From positions 46,429,501 to 46,493,500 of the forward strand of contig CM065803.1 of assembly GCA_033398695.1 (NCBI GenBank): a stretch of DNA of 64,000 nucleotides, in the 5' to 3' direction. The notes below the pieces were generated by a model, which saw nothing but the letters and a program-made list of their open reading frames with translations, ran no database searches and was not told the origin of the DNA. The translations under genes were made by a program, and so were the position numbers. This DNA is from Orobanche coerulescens. Lineage: Eukaryota; Streptophyta; Magnoliopsida; Lamiales; Orobanchaceae. Shown here piece by piece: positions 23,317 to 36,067 of this stretch (positions within the stretch are counted from its first letter, which is position 1; every line of letters begins with the position of its first letter).

Positions 23317-26219
23317 TTAACGTACGCTAACTAATGTACCTTGCGTACGCTAATTACCAGAGATAGTGTACGTTATGTTGGTTACGTAGCGTGCGCAAGA
23401 GACGGTCAGAGCAGAAAAAGTGTGGTCGGCCTGTTGACCCGGATGAAGATGCTGTCGGATCCCTTGCATGAACCTGGATAACTTTCAGAAAGGCAAGTCA
23501 ACGAACCATAACGTACATTACAAGGGTAACATAACGTACGCTAAGTATGATATTTTATATATAATTTTTTATTATATAATTATGCTTAATACAATATTCA
23601 ATTGTAAATATGAGAGAATATATTTTTTTTATTTAACGATTTTATCTTCTTGTAAATTTCTAAACTAGTGAGAATAGATATCATTACTAAAAATACATTA
23701 ACATAAATTATCATATTAAACATAATTCAATTATTTGAAAGATAAAGTTTTAAACATAATTCAATTATACAAAGCATATGCTTAAAATCTAATATATCGT
23801 ACTTAAATTTGTCATGCATCATCATATACAATCAAATACATTGATACATTTTTACTGTACGAAAATTAATGATAAAAGGATCTTAATAAAAACCAAAACA
23901 ATCAAAATAATAATTAAATTCACTCATATAAAAAAAATAACCATGAAAAAATAGTAATTTTCCTAGTGCATGAGATTTGGTTATGGAATCAAAATCGAAA
24001 CAAATCATTCCGTCTATAATACTTAAAGTTTATTCCCCTTAATTTAATGTGCAATGGGGATTGTGCAAAGCTATATCAATTACAACTATTGATTTAATAA
24101 TTCAATTAATTGAATGTTGTCTCTTCATGTACTCATCGAGTTACTATGCAATGATAACAAGTCATTCCATCTGCTTAAAAACCATTTCCTCTACTCAACA
24201 AACCCTTCATTTCATATGCTAAAACCCTTTTATAAGAATGCATTAATTCCCTTTAATAAAAATAGTATTAACTCATACAATGTATACAATGTATAAATAG
24301 ACCACTTTCATTTGAGTGAAATCCCAATACGCATGCAAGTTGCTGTGCGCGAGTTGTTTGTAAATTTTAAGCATCAAATTTCCTTTAGTGCAGTATCCTG
24401 ATCGGTTTGTTTGATGTATTTGTTAGGTTCGTGTTGCCATTCTTCACTTTTTCTGGAAGGGCTTGCAAGGTAATAACTTACTGGAGCCAAGAATGAAAAC
24501 AATGGCATGACATCTTCAAGATCAATTGATAGGGTTCAATCAGAGTCCGCAGGTAGGAAAACACTTTTCACCACACACGAACCAAACTGAAGCCAAACGT
24601 ACATGATCGCCTTTACGTACCAATCACCAAAACTAATACCGCGAGCCATCGAATCAAAGTCTTAACCCACACACGAACTCAGTTTTAATATTTTAACCCA
24701 AATCAGCCCTCGAACAAGGGGTAGACGAAACCAAAAATCTAGACACGAACAAGAACTAAATTTCGAACATGTGCAAAATGTATGGAAGTTGTGCAATTGT
24801 CTTTGTGGTGTAGAAGTTGTGCAAATGATTTGTTTTTGTTATGTGAGAAGGTATGTAACTGACTTGCACACTAATTGGTCGAAAATTACGGGATTGAATG
24901 AGCAGTATAAATGACTGCGTAATGAGTAACGATATGGGTTTTAATAAGGAGTTTAATGCCTCTTGACCATGCGTTACAATTCTTTCTTATACAAATTACT
25001 AATGTGCATTCATGTGTCCTCTTATAACCATTCATGCATGCATGTATTAGTAACAAAAACAATTGTTTCTTAGCCCTCGAACAAGGGGTGATGGGTTTCC
25101 AACAAATCTGCTCTTTTTGTATTTCATAATCTTATGCATCTATAGTTCGTCTTTAAATCTTTAGCATAATTTCTATTGATATCCTCATTATATTTCTATA
25201 TCAAATGAACTAATGAGCCACTGGTTTAAATAAATACATTACAAATTTGGTGCACCTTCCATAGACAAATGGATAATAGTTTAAAAAAGGGTTAAGAATG
25301 GTAAAATCAACCAGCAATAATTTATTCATATCGCATTTTGTATGATGTTATATATAAACGCCCGAGTTAACAATTCCTCATTACTATACAGGACTGCCTT
25401 CGTGTTATGTGTAACAACAAGCCATTGTAAGTTGATGCAACAGTGAGAATTCTTGCTACAACAACCAAGTTGACGAGGTGATGCCCGAGAGGGGAAGCTA
25501 CTCTGTTAGGCCTTCATTTGGGGTTCTTATGTTTTTAATGCTTATGTGTTATTTTAGAGATGATTCTGTATATATATATAGTTTGTACATATATTTTACT
25601 AAATTTATGAAATGAGCCCATGGAAAATTTTATCATACATAGTTTGTACAATATGCTAAAAGGTGTAGATGTATTTACTATTAGAAAATTTATATGATTG
25701 TAAAAAAAAATAAGCGACGAACAAACAAATCCAAACTGTGTGCAACGCAATAAACCAAAAAAATGTATATCTACCTAAAAATTAACAAAATCCTACCGAG
25801 GCAGCCCAAGTTATACATTGTTGTATATTTTAGCCTCGCCATCACGGTAACAACTCAACAATTTACTCAAACATTACACAATCAACAATTAGATACAATA
25901 TAAAAAAGTTACGATAACATCACAATCAAATCAACTAAAATAAATACAATACATTACATATAACTAATTACATATACTAAAATAAAAGGACAATAACAAT
26001 AAAAAAAAACTATAAACTTCTCTAAAAGACATCTAAATTCCGCAATATGCTCATTCAACCGCACCAACATTACGTAAAAAATACGTAGATATTCAACCAA
26101 AGACCGTGCAACGCACGAGTTGGACAAAGCCTCGTAACTACATATATGATTCTCCTTTATTTTAGGTAATGAATGATATAAAAAAACACAAATTACACTA
26201 ATAACCTTAATGATATGAA
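23317..26219. other. Intergenic AT-rich region, no gene recognised
   Basis: Bases 23317-23545 still carry several CGTACGCTAA-type words like those in the preceding LTR, so they may be remains of another LTR copy. From 23.55 to 26.2 kb the DNA is AT-rich with many stops in all frames. A TATAAATA box lies at 24293-24300 and another TATA-like site at about 25353. A GTAAGT donor-like site at about 25426 follows the second. No coding sequence of any known family follows either box. Short non-coding transcripts are possible but unsupported. Confidence 0.5.
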
Positions 26220-26227
26220 ATTATGGT

Positions 26228-26680
26228 TAGGGATGTCAACTTTATCCGTACCCGATCCTACCCGTCGGATAAACCCGAAAACAGGTCGGGTATCGGCTGA
26301 ACCCGAAATTTTATGATCGGGTATGGGTAGAGTATGGGTATAATATATTACCCGATTACCCGAACCGCGTACCCATTTGAATTATGTAAATATATTTTTA
26401 TTATATATTATACATAAAGATTATATTATATATATATTATTATATAAAATATTATATTTTAAATATTTACTATACTAAATTGAATTTATTAATTACATTA
26501 TATGTATATATGATATATATTAAAAAATATTTACATTTCTAAATATAGGGTATACGGGTATCCGAATACTCATTGGGTACCCAGTTACGAGATGGACAAT
26601 ACCCGAACCCGATCCGAATCAAAGAGGGTAGGGTATGGAGGAGGCATACTCGTACCCTACCCGACCCATTGACATCCCTA
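26228..26680. mobile_element. Small hAT-type element (453 bp)
   Basis: Its termini are TAGGGATGTCAAC and the inverse of TAGGGATGTCAATG. The 8-base target duplication ATTATGGT lies at 26220-26227 and 26681-26688. Both subterminal parts carry CGGGTA/TACCCG words and the core is AT-rich. A partial copy of the same family lies in intron 13 of the gene at 27.6 kb. Confidence 0.9.
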
Positions 26681-26802
26681 ATTATGGTAATATTGATGAG
26701 TCATCTGTTTCTGATGAGATGAAATCTAAAACGTAAATTTCAATAAATTTATGGTCACGATTCATTCTCAATTCACATGATAAATGTCATTCGTATTTGA
26801 TC

Positions 26803-26840
<38 letters not shown>

Positions 26841-27128
26841 GTGTTCAGGTGATAATGCAATTTAAATTAAAAAATAAGAATGAATTTTATCAGTGGATCT
26901 TTCTAAATGGATAACCTAGATTTACTCCCACAAAAATTTGATGCATATAATACAATATTTTAATGCATCGATATTTTGATACATAATGCATATTTTAATG
27001 TGTTGCAATTTTGATCTTCGAAATGCATATATTTAATGCATAATTAGTACAAAACTAATGCATTTTCGCAATTTGCAGATAAGAACCATTCTCATTTCAT
27101 GTTAAATCTCTCTCAATATATATATATA

Positions 27129-27276
27129 GTGTGACAACCCCACCCAAGTTGGGTGAAAAACACCTCACATACTAATTTTTTAATATGTAAAATACATGTG
27201 GGCCCTCATTTATTCATTAATATTAAAAAATTAGTATGTGAGGTGTTTTTCACCCAACTTGGGTGGGCTGTCACAC
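27129..27276. mobile_element. MITE with about 50-bp terminal inverted repeats
   Basis: The arms 27129-27187 and about 27226-27276 are inverse copies over roughly 50 bases with only a few differences near the outer end; the loop is about 38 bases. The outermost bases are GTGTGACA and TGTCACAC. No clear target duplication is visible. It lies about 350 bases upstream of the start codon of the gene at 27624, within its probable promoter. Confidence 0.85.
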
Positions 27277-27623
27277 GCATTCACTTTCTCCATATATATA
27301 TATATATATATTATTTATGAAGTAGGGTTTGCTACTTTGCTTTCTTGTGCCAAAAAAAACTCCAAACTTCAAACTTCAATTCTGCACTTCACCGTCCGGC
27401 GTCCACCGTCCAAGCGTCCAACCGACGGCGTCAGCTGATTTCAGACTTCCAAGCACACGGCCGCCGAGTTCTCTTTCCACCTCTTTCTCCTGGTCTTTTC
27501 TTCATTTTTTTCCGAGTAACAGCCTCCATACTATCCCGGCGGAGTTATTCAGACCTTCTAAATTGCGAAGCACAGGTGTACAACGGGTTTTCCGTAAATT
27601 ATTCCGCACAAAAAAAAATCATC

Positions 27624-27942
27624 ATGGGTATGATTTTCTGCCTAAATGGTTCTCATTTTGTTTCTGATTTCCATTACTTATTTTCGTCTTGTATTTAGGT
27701 ACAGAAGATAAAGGCAGTGGAATGTCCCGCAGAGAGCGCAGAAGAGAAGCTCGACTAGCGAAGAACAAGAAAAAGTTTGAAACATTGGTGATTTTTGGGA
27801 CTTTTTTGTTGGTTCTTTTGTTTTCATGTTGTCTGATATCTTTATTATATTACGAAGCTCGAACATACCCAGTGAGTTCTTTCTAATTGTGTCTTAACCT
27901 AAACCCCAAATTAAGTGAATATTTTGGTTTTATTTGTTGTAG
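27624..27942 (+). other. Split start codon region and alternative exon 2 ends
   Basis: The coding start ATGG at 27624-27627 is followed at once by a GTATGA donor and a 71-base intron; exon 2 begins at 27699. A second in-frame ATG at 27723 could serve if the first exon is non-coding. Exon 2 can end at 27871 (donor GTGAGT, good) or 27787 (donor GTGATT, weak), and both keep phase 0. The 28 codons between them encode an uncharged, Leu/Phe/Val-rich segment (LVIFGTFLLVLLFSCCLI) that would be a membrane helix. That is odd for a nucleolar protein. Confidence 0.55.
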
Positions 27943-30900
27943 CAGTCTAAGAAATCCTCATCCAATTTGAATTCGAAGTATTCGAGTGAAGAATTTGATT
28001 CACTAGCCCGTAGTGAGGAGCATGACGAAATGGTGGGGGTGATATCACTGAAGAATTCAACTAAGTGGAAAAGAAAGAAAAGAGATTTTGAAGAGTATCT
28101 TGAAAACGACATTCAGGGTGGTCAATGTTTGGGTGAAGCTGATTTGGCTCTGGAAAGAAAACTTGCAAAGAAGTTAAAGGTTAAGGCAGGGAAGGTACAA
28201 GGAGAAGACGATGATATCAACATGTTGTTGGAGGGAATTCCTTCAACTTTTGATTCTTTAGAGGAGGAAAGGGTAAACAATCCTACAGATTATTTAAAGA
28301 AAAATATTGGTAACAGCATTTTTGTAAAAATTGAAAATTAATGTTAACTTAACAGGGACAAAAGGCTGGGACAAGATTAAGTTCAAATATTAATATAGGG
28401 AAATACATTGCTCCTCATCTTAGATCTCATGGTGGAAATGAATCTTCAGAATATGCTCAGTTACGTAAAAGAGTAAGAGGTAAGTAGTTGGCTTTATTTT
28501 TTCAGAATCTTATACTGATTTTGTTCTCTTTTTGATTTTATGATGACTATCTCCTCTTTTCTCCGATTTTCTTCAGGACTTCTGAATAGGCTTTCTGAAA
28601 CCAATGTGGAGTCAATCACAGGGGAGATCTCTAATCTATTTCCCGTAAGCATTTATCATATCCATTTTCTTTCATCTTTCTGAGTTATTTGATTTTAGAA
28701 TTCAAAGACAGTAACATATGCATAGTAAATAAAATCAAGAAACTTTGCTAATGGTTGGTTATTTATAAGTCTTCGTTATTATCAATACTTTCAGTAATAT
28801 TACTTGCATGAAAAAAAATGTCAATACGAATAGTAAATTTTCAACGAATAATGCTTGCTAATGGGTGGCTGTAAGGGTAGGATATTATCAGTATTTAAAT
28901 ATTGTAATAATGCTTTCATGATATTAGATATTTCACAAACTTACCAGGTTATTCAGAAGCTTATCTCGTGCTGTGTTAATGTCAAATGAAATGATAGAGG
29001 CATTTTGTTTTAGCTTTGCGCGGTGGCTGCATAAGTTGGCTACTTGGCCGACATAATTGAAAGTGCCATTGTACATGCCATTTGACTATGGAACTATTGA
29101 TTAATATCTTATTGTCATGACTGTTTGCCCTCCCATAGAAGTACATGAACAAAGTTTGTTGCTATTGCAATCTCAGTTTTCATAGTCTCCAATATTTGCA
29201 GTCAGTTGGTCGCACTGTTGGTTCTCAAATTGTGTGCGAAGAAGTTGTCGCATCATGTTCTGGAGGTCCTCGTGGCAATGAACAGTTAAGAATATTGTTT
29301 TCTTTTTCTTGTTTCTGTTCTCTCCTCCCTTCTCCCTTTTTTTTTTGTTTTTGTTCCTTTGACTGGAGACAATACCAGCCAAGGTCAATTTATATACAAA
29401 ATACTTATGTGTAATACTAGCTGGGGTGTTGAATTTGAAGTTTGCCGTCGAAAACCTCATCGATTTAGATGGATTGAGTAATTTATAAGTGCAATCAGAT
29501 GTAAAATATTTTCTTGATTATATTCACAGCTCTTGGACGGTCATGAAGGAACGAAATACTGTTTTTTTATTCTCACATTGTAAAGGTTTCTAGTTGTTCC
29601 TTCACCATGTCGCTAATAACTGTTTGAACATACAGTGATGGAGGGGGTATAAATTTGTTTATTAGATATTTTAAAGTCCATGTCAAGAGTGTAGTTTATA
29701 CCTTATAAAAATTGCTTTCTTTAAGCCCTCATTTTTCCCACAACGCAACTGTTTTTCCTTATTATATTGCATTGATTTGATGTTTCATGAAAACTGTACC
29801 TTCTAAATCTTATCTTGGAAGTTGGTGATTAGGGTTTTGTTGTAAGGAGCAACTTAATATTTTGAGCTGAATTAACTACTTTCTTTGAGCAGCTGTAACT
29901 AATATGATAAGCAGACTGTTCAGAAAGTAAGATGTAAATTAGTAGTACTGGTTGCCAATCATAAATCATTATTATATTGCATCTATCACAAAATTTACAG
30001 CAACTGATAACCGTCAGGTCTTCTGCTCTTGTTAATTTAACCTCACTCTTTGGTTTGGCTGATATGTGTGGTTTTTGAATTCTCCAAACATAATATTGAT
30101 TTTTATTAGATTGATGTTTCTTGTTATTTTAAGCTTGTTCATTTCGATTGACATTTATATCAATCTACATTTTATTTGAAGGTATGCTGCTATTTTTGCG
30201 GCTTTTGTTGGTGGAATGGCTTGTTTGGTTGGAATGGAGTTTGGTGCCGAACTTCTTGCACGACTAGCGAAATGTTTTGAGGTGCTTCCCTTCATTTTTG
30301 AACTAGTTTCGCAGCATCTTATGCATGACATGTATATAACTTTCCAATCATTGGAATTCTATTTAGTGAAAATACGTTGATTATTATTCACTTTAAGCTT
30401 ACTTAGCTAATCAAATATGGAATGCTACTGGCTCCTACTATACTATTTTCATATTCTATTTTCAGGATGAGTATTTGAAAGAAGATAATCTCTCCTTGCG
30501 AAACCTGACTCTTCTATTTTCCTATTTGTATGTTTTTGGGATTTGCTCAAGGTAATGTAACAAACTCTGAAAGATATCTACTCTGTCTTTTCACATATGC
30601 ACCTTTATGTAAGCTTGAATTGCACGATATTTGAGTGTATCAGCTTGTATTTTTCATTGCCTTGCCGTTTTAAAATCAACTCGATACATACAACAAGAAA
30701 ATTAGAGTTTTGGTATCTAAATAGGCCAGAGTGAATTTGACTTTTGGTAAGTCTCTCAGCTGTTATTGATTAGGCATTCGCTTGTCTCTGAAATACTCTG
30801 AATAGTTCTGAATTTAAAGATTTTCTGACATTCATTTGTAGATCCCTCGGCTGCTTGATGTATGCAAATTGAATGATCATTATAGAACGCAACACTCTTT

Positions 30901-33900
30901 CTGGTAGTTCTCTGGTGTCACAAATCAAAATAATTTGTTTAGAAATATGAATTTGGTAAGATACACACTGATGGAATGACTTAAACACAAAACAACTCGT
31001 TTTTTTTTTTACTCTGGAATTCAGTTCATATGCAACTACTGACATTCTTGGTTATTTTTTTTAAAACACCTGCCTTTTTCTTCCAGAAATAAGTTGAGTT
31101 AATGTACAGCTAAAGGTTCCTCGTGTGACATTGTTTTGGTGGAAAACCCAATGTTCCCATGAAGTCAACTGACTCTTGATCATCGATTAGTTTTTGTTTT
31201 TGAGCAGATTTTATCTTAACTGCAATCATATTGTATTTTGATTTGTATATTTGCGGAACTCCGCTTGACCATTATATTTTTAACTATTTCCCAGTGAGTT
31301 GATATATGATTTCCTGATAATGCTTGGCAAGCGGTTGACAGAGGTTGACGTTTCTACGGTATTGACAGTTTTACAGTGTAAGCAATCTTCTGTGCTTAGA
31401 TATTGATGTTTTTTTTTTTTTTGGTGTGTGTTTGCATGTGATGAAAACTTTACGAATGAAGATGAAAGGATGAGTGGGTTATGATGGATATTGATGCACT
31501 GTCTTGTTTTCTTCTTACAACTACAACTATATGAGAGCACATAGGTTGATTTACCTGTTTGTACCTTTTAAGAATCTCAATATAAAGAAAGTAACAGTAC
31601 AGAAAACAGAATGATCTTCAGTGCCTTAGATTATGGCTGTTAGTCGGAAATGTGCTTGTTTGTGGGCCTATGGCCTTCTTTGAAGTTGAACATTGCCTTG
31701 TATAGTCTTTGTCATATTATTTTTAGTCCACATCCCCACCGTGATCTTAGTATGTTTCTGGACCTTTTTTTTGGTTGAAAATTGCTTCTGACAGGCTGTG
31801 GGATGAAATTGCGAGGGGATGATCCTGCCGGGATGAAGAACTTCATTTTAAGTGTTCAGAGTAGGGTTACTGAATTGAAGGCCTCTTCTGAAAATGGGCA
31901 ATCACATATAAGCAGCAAAAGAGTATGCTCATACTATATTCTCATGATTGGATATTCCTTGCGCTTGCTTACCGTTGTGCCGACTTCTATCTTTTTCTGC
32001 AGATGGAGTTTATGCTTGAAACGATATGTGATATTAAGAACAATAAAAAGAGATCTAAGGAAGACACTGTGCAGCACTCGCGGATAAAGAAGTGGCTACA
32101 GAAGGTTTATGTTTTCTTCTCCTCTAATTAAAAGTATCTGGTTGATGATCAGTTTTATTATGATAGATCTCTTTAATTTTTCACATGTTAAGTTGAACCA
32201 AATAAATCATCTGGAGAAAGAAAAAATCTTAGTGAAATTGTAGCTAAGTGTTCACCTAAATGTTGACTGTGGTTCAGTCTGCTTTCATATATGCTCATCG
32301 TTATTGTCTTTGAACAGGATTTTACCTGTTTTTGTTGCCATTACTCTCTTTGGCAATATATCATATACAAATGCTTGATTATTTTGTCTGTGTTCGTTGA
32401 TTTGTCACGTCATTGGGATTTTCCAGAAATGCGGTTCTTCACTAAAGTTTACTAAAAACACGAACTTTGTGAAAGAGAAAAGTATCGTTTTCACGTGTAG
32501 AAAGTGAGAGACTACGGTATAATTATTGTTTGATAACCAGTTAGCAATCATGAGTTGTTATATCATGGACCCGGGTCCATAATGCACCATGGACCCGTGC
32601 GCAATTCACATGGCATGGCATGTTTGAGATGAGTTAACCGGGGTATTTAGGTTATTTACTCGTCTCTTATATATTCATTCCGGGTTCATAATGCATCATG
32701 AACCTGGGTTCATGATATAAATTGCCAGCAATCATTATCTCCCAATAATTTCTTGGTGGCATTTCCGTTATCTATTTATTTGGAGCTTTTATATAATTTC
32801 AAGGAAGATGGTAACTGTATCTTTTTTGGTGTTTGGATAGTTGACCTTATCTGTTTAACACTGGCCTTAAAATTGTATTTCTTTTGCAGTTAAGAGCAGA
32901 CGATATATTAATTCGAGGACTGACATGGAGCAAACTTCTCGATCCTAGCAAGAAAGGTCAATGGTGGTTATCTGGAGATATTGCTCCAGCAACTGATAAC
33001 ATCGAAGAAGTTGCTGGCACAATTGATAAGGAGATTTCTGAAACCAAAAAGATGCTACAGCTTGCTGCATCACAAAGGATGAATACAGATATAAGAAGGG
33101 CAATCTTTTGTGTAATTATGAGCGCAGAGGATTATATTGATGCTTTTGAGAAACTTCTCAGACTAGACTTACCAGGAAAGCAGGTAACTATGTCTGTCCT
33201 TTTTTTGATTATTTTTTTATTTATTTATCTGTAAAATTTTCTGCATGCTTAGGATCGAGAGATCATGCGGGTACTTGTGGAGTGCTGTCTACAGGAGAAA
33301 GTATTTAACAAGTATTATTGTGTACTTGCGTCTAAACTCTGCAGCCATGACAAAAACCACAAGTTCACTTTGCAGGTGTGATTTTTATTTTTTATTTTTT
33401 ATTTGTCATATTTTCGGTTTAGCATTTTTTCCCTTTAATTTTACTGATCTCGGTTAGGGCTTGAGATCTGAGTTTTTAAAGAACAAATATCTGGCTGCAC
33501 ATCTTTGAGGTTAGTGTAAATTTCACCATCTAAGGATGTTAAGGAATTGCTCATGTATCTTAATATGTTAAATCAAGCTAACTTTAGGAACAATAATTTG
33601 AAGCTTTCTGTCTTACAAATATATCGAGAGCAGTTTCATAATTATAAAGAACTTTGAGATTTTGATTCCTGTCTCGTATCTCTCTCCCACACCCCTTATA
33701 AGCAAAAACTAAACAAATCTTCTTTCATTTATAAAACTATTACCGTTAGAGAGAGTAGAGATTCTAGAGAATAGATAGATAGTTAGAGACTGGTTTGATG
33801 AAAATGGAGTGTGGGAGGGGGTATTTATAGGTGCTATAATTTTAAAAAATATTTGAAAAAATGACCGTTGGAACCGCCTAGGGATGTCAATTTTATCCAT

Positions 33901-35142
33901 ACCCGCCGAGTAGACCCGTGATAGGTCAGGGTATCGGCCGAACCCGATATTTATGGTCCGGTACGGACAGGGTATGAGTATAGAATATTACCCGATCACC
34001 CAACCTGGGTACCCGTTTAAATCATATAAATATATTATTATTTTAATATATTATATTATATGTTATATATTGTATTACATAAATAACGACAACATCATCG
34101 GAGCCTTAAGGCAATTAACCCCAAATGATTGGGGTCGGCTAATATATTGTATTACACAATATATTCATTTAAATATTTATTGTACTAAATTTAATTTATT
34201 ATATACAGTATTTTTAATAATATAGTAAAAATATATTTATTATCTTAGATATAGGGTATGCGGGTACCCAAGGGTTGAATCGGCGTCTTTTGTGCAACGG
34301 TCAGAAGATAAATCTTGACTGTTCGTTCAAATTCCGAATTTTGAAATTTTTGGAGGGGATCCAGGAACCGACGGTGGCCGACCGGCGGTTCGGACGGTTC
34401 TCACCCCCACACCCCAAAGCTAAAAAGAAATCATAATTTTAAAACGTTATTTTATTTTAAATAATAAACCGCCTGTTGGCGGTTGGAGATAACTTCCAAC
34501 CGGAACCAAACCGTCTTGAAACAGTTGACGGTTCCGGTTACGAGCCACACCGCGGTCAACGGTTTGGAAGGAGGCTCGGTTGAACATTTGAACTCCTCTA
34601 TTAATCCCTTAAATAAATTCAAGGCTTAATCAGGTTTTTTTTTTGGATTTTATGTAATTACTCCAGACCTCAGGGGAAAATTGTTGTAATAATCTCTTAT
34701 TTGCTATTGTGTCTATTCAATATGCATCCAAGCAATTCCTTCTTTTTTGTTGTTGCAGTATTGTCTATGGGATCATTTCAAGGAACTGGACTCAACGCCA
34801 TTGATCAGATCAATGAACTTATCGAAATTCACTGCAGAAATGGTTGCGTCTTTTAGTCTTTCACTTGCGGTTTTAAAGGCAGTCGAGTTAAATGACCCCA
34901 TACATCTAAGTCCCAACAAGGTTATGCATTTCAAAATGCTATTCGAAAACATGTTTGAGTTTCCAGATAAGCTCGTTTGGAACATTTTCACCCGTCTTGC
35001 CGTGAATCCCGAGTACGAACATCTCAGGAGTGGGATGGAGTTCTTCATCAGCAATTACGTTGTGAGTGGTCAACAGTCCCTAGCGAATAAGTTCAAGCTT
35101 GCAAAAAAAGCACTTAACAATGTCGAAGGCATTCTAATGTGA
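27624..35142 (+). CDS. NOM1-like nucleolar MIF4G/MA3 domain protein, copy C (apparently intact)
   Basis: Proposed exons: 27624-27627, 27699-27871, 27943-28272, 28356-28479, 28577-28644, 29202-29284, 30182-30281, 30466-30551, 31295-31377, 31795-31922, 32003-32104, 32890-33183, 33253-33375, 34759-35142. All have GT-AG borders and join in frame to about 693 aa. The N-terminus is basic (SRRERRREARLAKNKKK), then comes a lysine-rich module (ALERKLAKKLKVK). The MIF4G domain is at about 195-400 (RVRGLLNRLSE, GGPRGNEQYAA, GMEFGAELLARLAKCFEDEYL, GMKLRGDDPAGMKNF). The MA3 domain is at about 495-610 (DIRRAIFCVIMSAEDYIDAFEKL). Family members are nucleolar proteins of the NOM1/Sgd1 type that act with DEAD-box helicases in small-subunit ribosome formation; that role is known for the family, not shown here. 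An alternative donor at 27787 would remove a hydrophobic stretch encoded at 27788-27871. Confidence 0.85.
32558..32720. mobile_element. Small palindromic MITE in intron 11 of copy C
   Basis: The ends TTATATCATGGACCCGGG and, inverted from the right, TTATATCATGAACCCAGG form terminal inverted repeats, each followed by a TCCATAATGCA-type block. The insert is about 163 bases. Copy B lacks the surrounding 650 bases of this intron, so the insertion date cannot be compared. No clear target duplication was read. Confidence 0.6.
33882..34272. mobile_element. hAT-type element remnant in the last intron of copy C, with an inner SINE-like insert
   Basis: It begins TAGGGATGTCAATTTTATCC and shares CGGGTACCC words with the 26228 element, but its right terminus is missing. 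An insert at about 34087-34140 holds the GGAGCCTTAAGG and TTGGGGTCGGCTAA words seen in plant SINEs. The right part is also present in copy B (about 18012-18105), so the parent element predates the duplication. In copy B its left half is deleted. Confidence 0.55.
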
Positions 35143-35740
35143 AAGTGGTCGACTATTGGGGAATTTGTAAAATTGTGTTTGTTATTGCATGATCAAATTT
35201 TTTATATGCTAGGTTAAGTTTATGGAGTATATAATTTCCTCAAGGTGGATTTTTCAGTTTTTTGGGGAAAAATTGATTTCCATGTTTCCGGATACTTTAA
35301 ACAGTCTCATGTCATTTTTACTATTGTTTTTCCCATTATTAAATTGAGTGGTTGGAATGGTTTGGTCATCAAACTGGTTCGACCAAACTGGTTCGACCAA
35401 ACTGGTTATGGTTGGTAACCAATTAGTTAATTTATGAAATCCAAAACAGACATTGAACAGCATTGGTTCGACCAAGGGGGTTTATAAAAATCCAAAACTG
35501 TTATTGTCGGTCTTTTTCGGTAATTATTTTGGTTAGGGTCAGTTCGGTAAAAAACCAATATTACATTGCCCCCTAAGCACAACGAACACTGTTATGGTAG
35601 GTTCGGTTTGGTCTAATTTGTGACCAATTCAGTCTGATTTTGGTTCACCGTTTGATTTTCCCATCCTTGGTTAAATTCATTCCTAAATGGAAGAGAATTA
35701 AGATACTCAGTAACCAAAGGAAATAATTAAATAGATACAC
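35143..35740. other. 3' flank of copy C shared with copy B
   Basis: It is homologous to 18497-19070. Similarity ends near an A-run at about 35745, which marks the right edge of the duplicated block. No gene was recognised here. Confidence 0.65.
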
Positions 35741-35810
35741 CGAAACATAAAAAAAAAAAAAAACAGAAGTTCTCCAATATTCATATTATAAAAATTAAAT
35801 GTCAACCATG

Positions 35811-35976
35811 GTCAAAATCTGCGCAAAATATTCATAGCATAACACATCAATGGTAAAACTTCTGGTGTTACGGTAAATACTCATGCAAGAATCTGCGCAA
35901 AATATTCATAGCATAGCACATCAATGGTCAAAATCTGCGCAAAATATTCATAGCATAACACATCAATGGTAAAACA
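35811..35976 (+). repeat. Short direct repeats (three copies, 40-48 bp)
   Basis: The words CAAAATCTGCGCAAAAT, ATTCATAGCATA and CACATCAATGGT recur in the same order three times, with unequal spacers. They lie between copy C and the 3' end of the dsRNA-binding protein gene. No function is apparent. Confidence 0.8.
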
Positions 35977-36067
35977 TCAATAGCCCCCCTTGAATTTATG
36001 CAAGAATCATCCTTCTCTAAATACTCATTGTAATAACAGCTAACAGAGACGGTTTTAAACAGAAGCA

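Noticed and set aside
27238..27698. Small ORFs just upstream of copy C
   Set aside because: Overlapping frames in the GC-richer 5' leader of copy C; none matches a family, and the ORF reading through ATGG is cut by the first intron.
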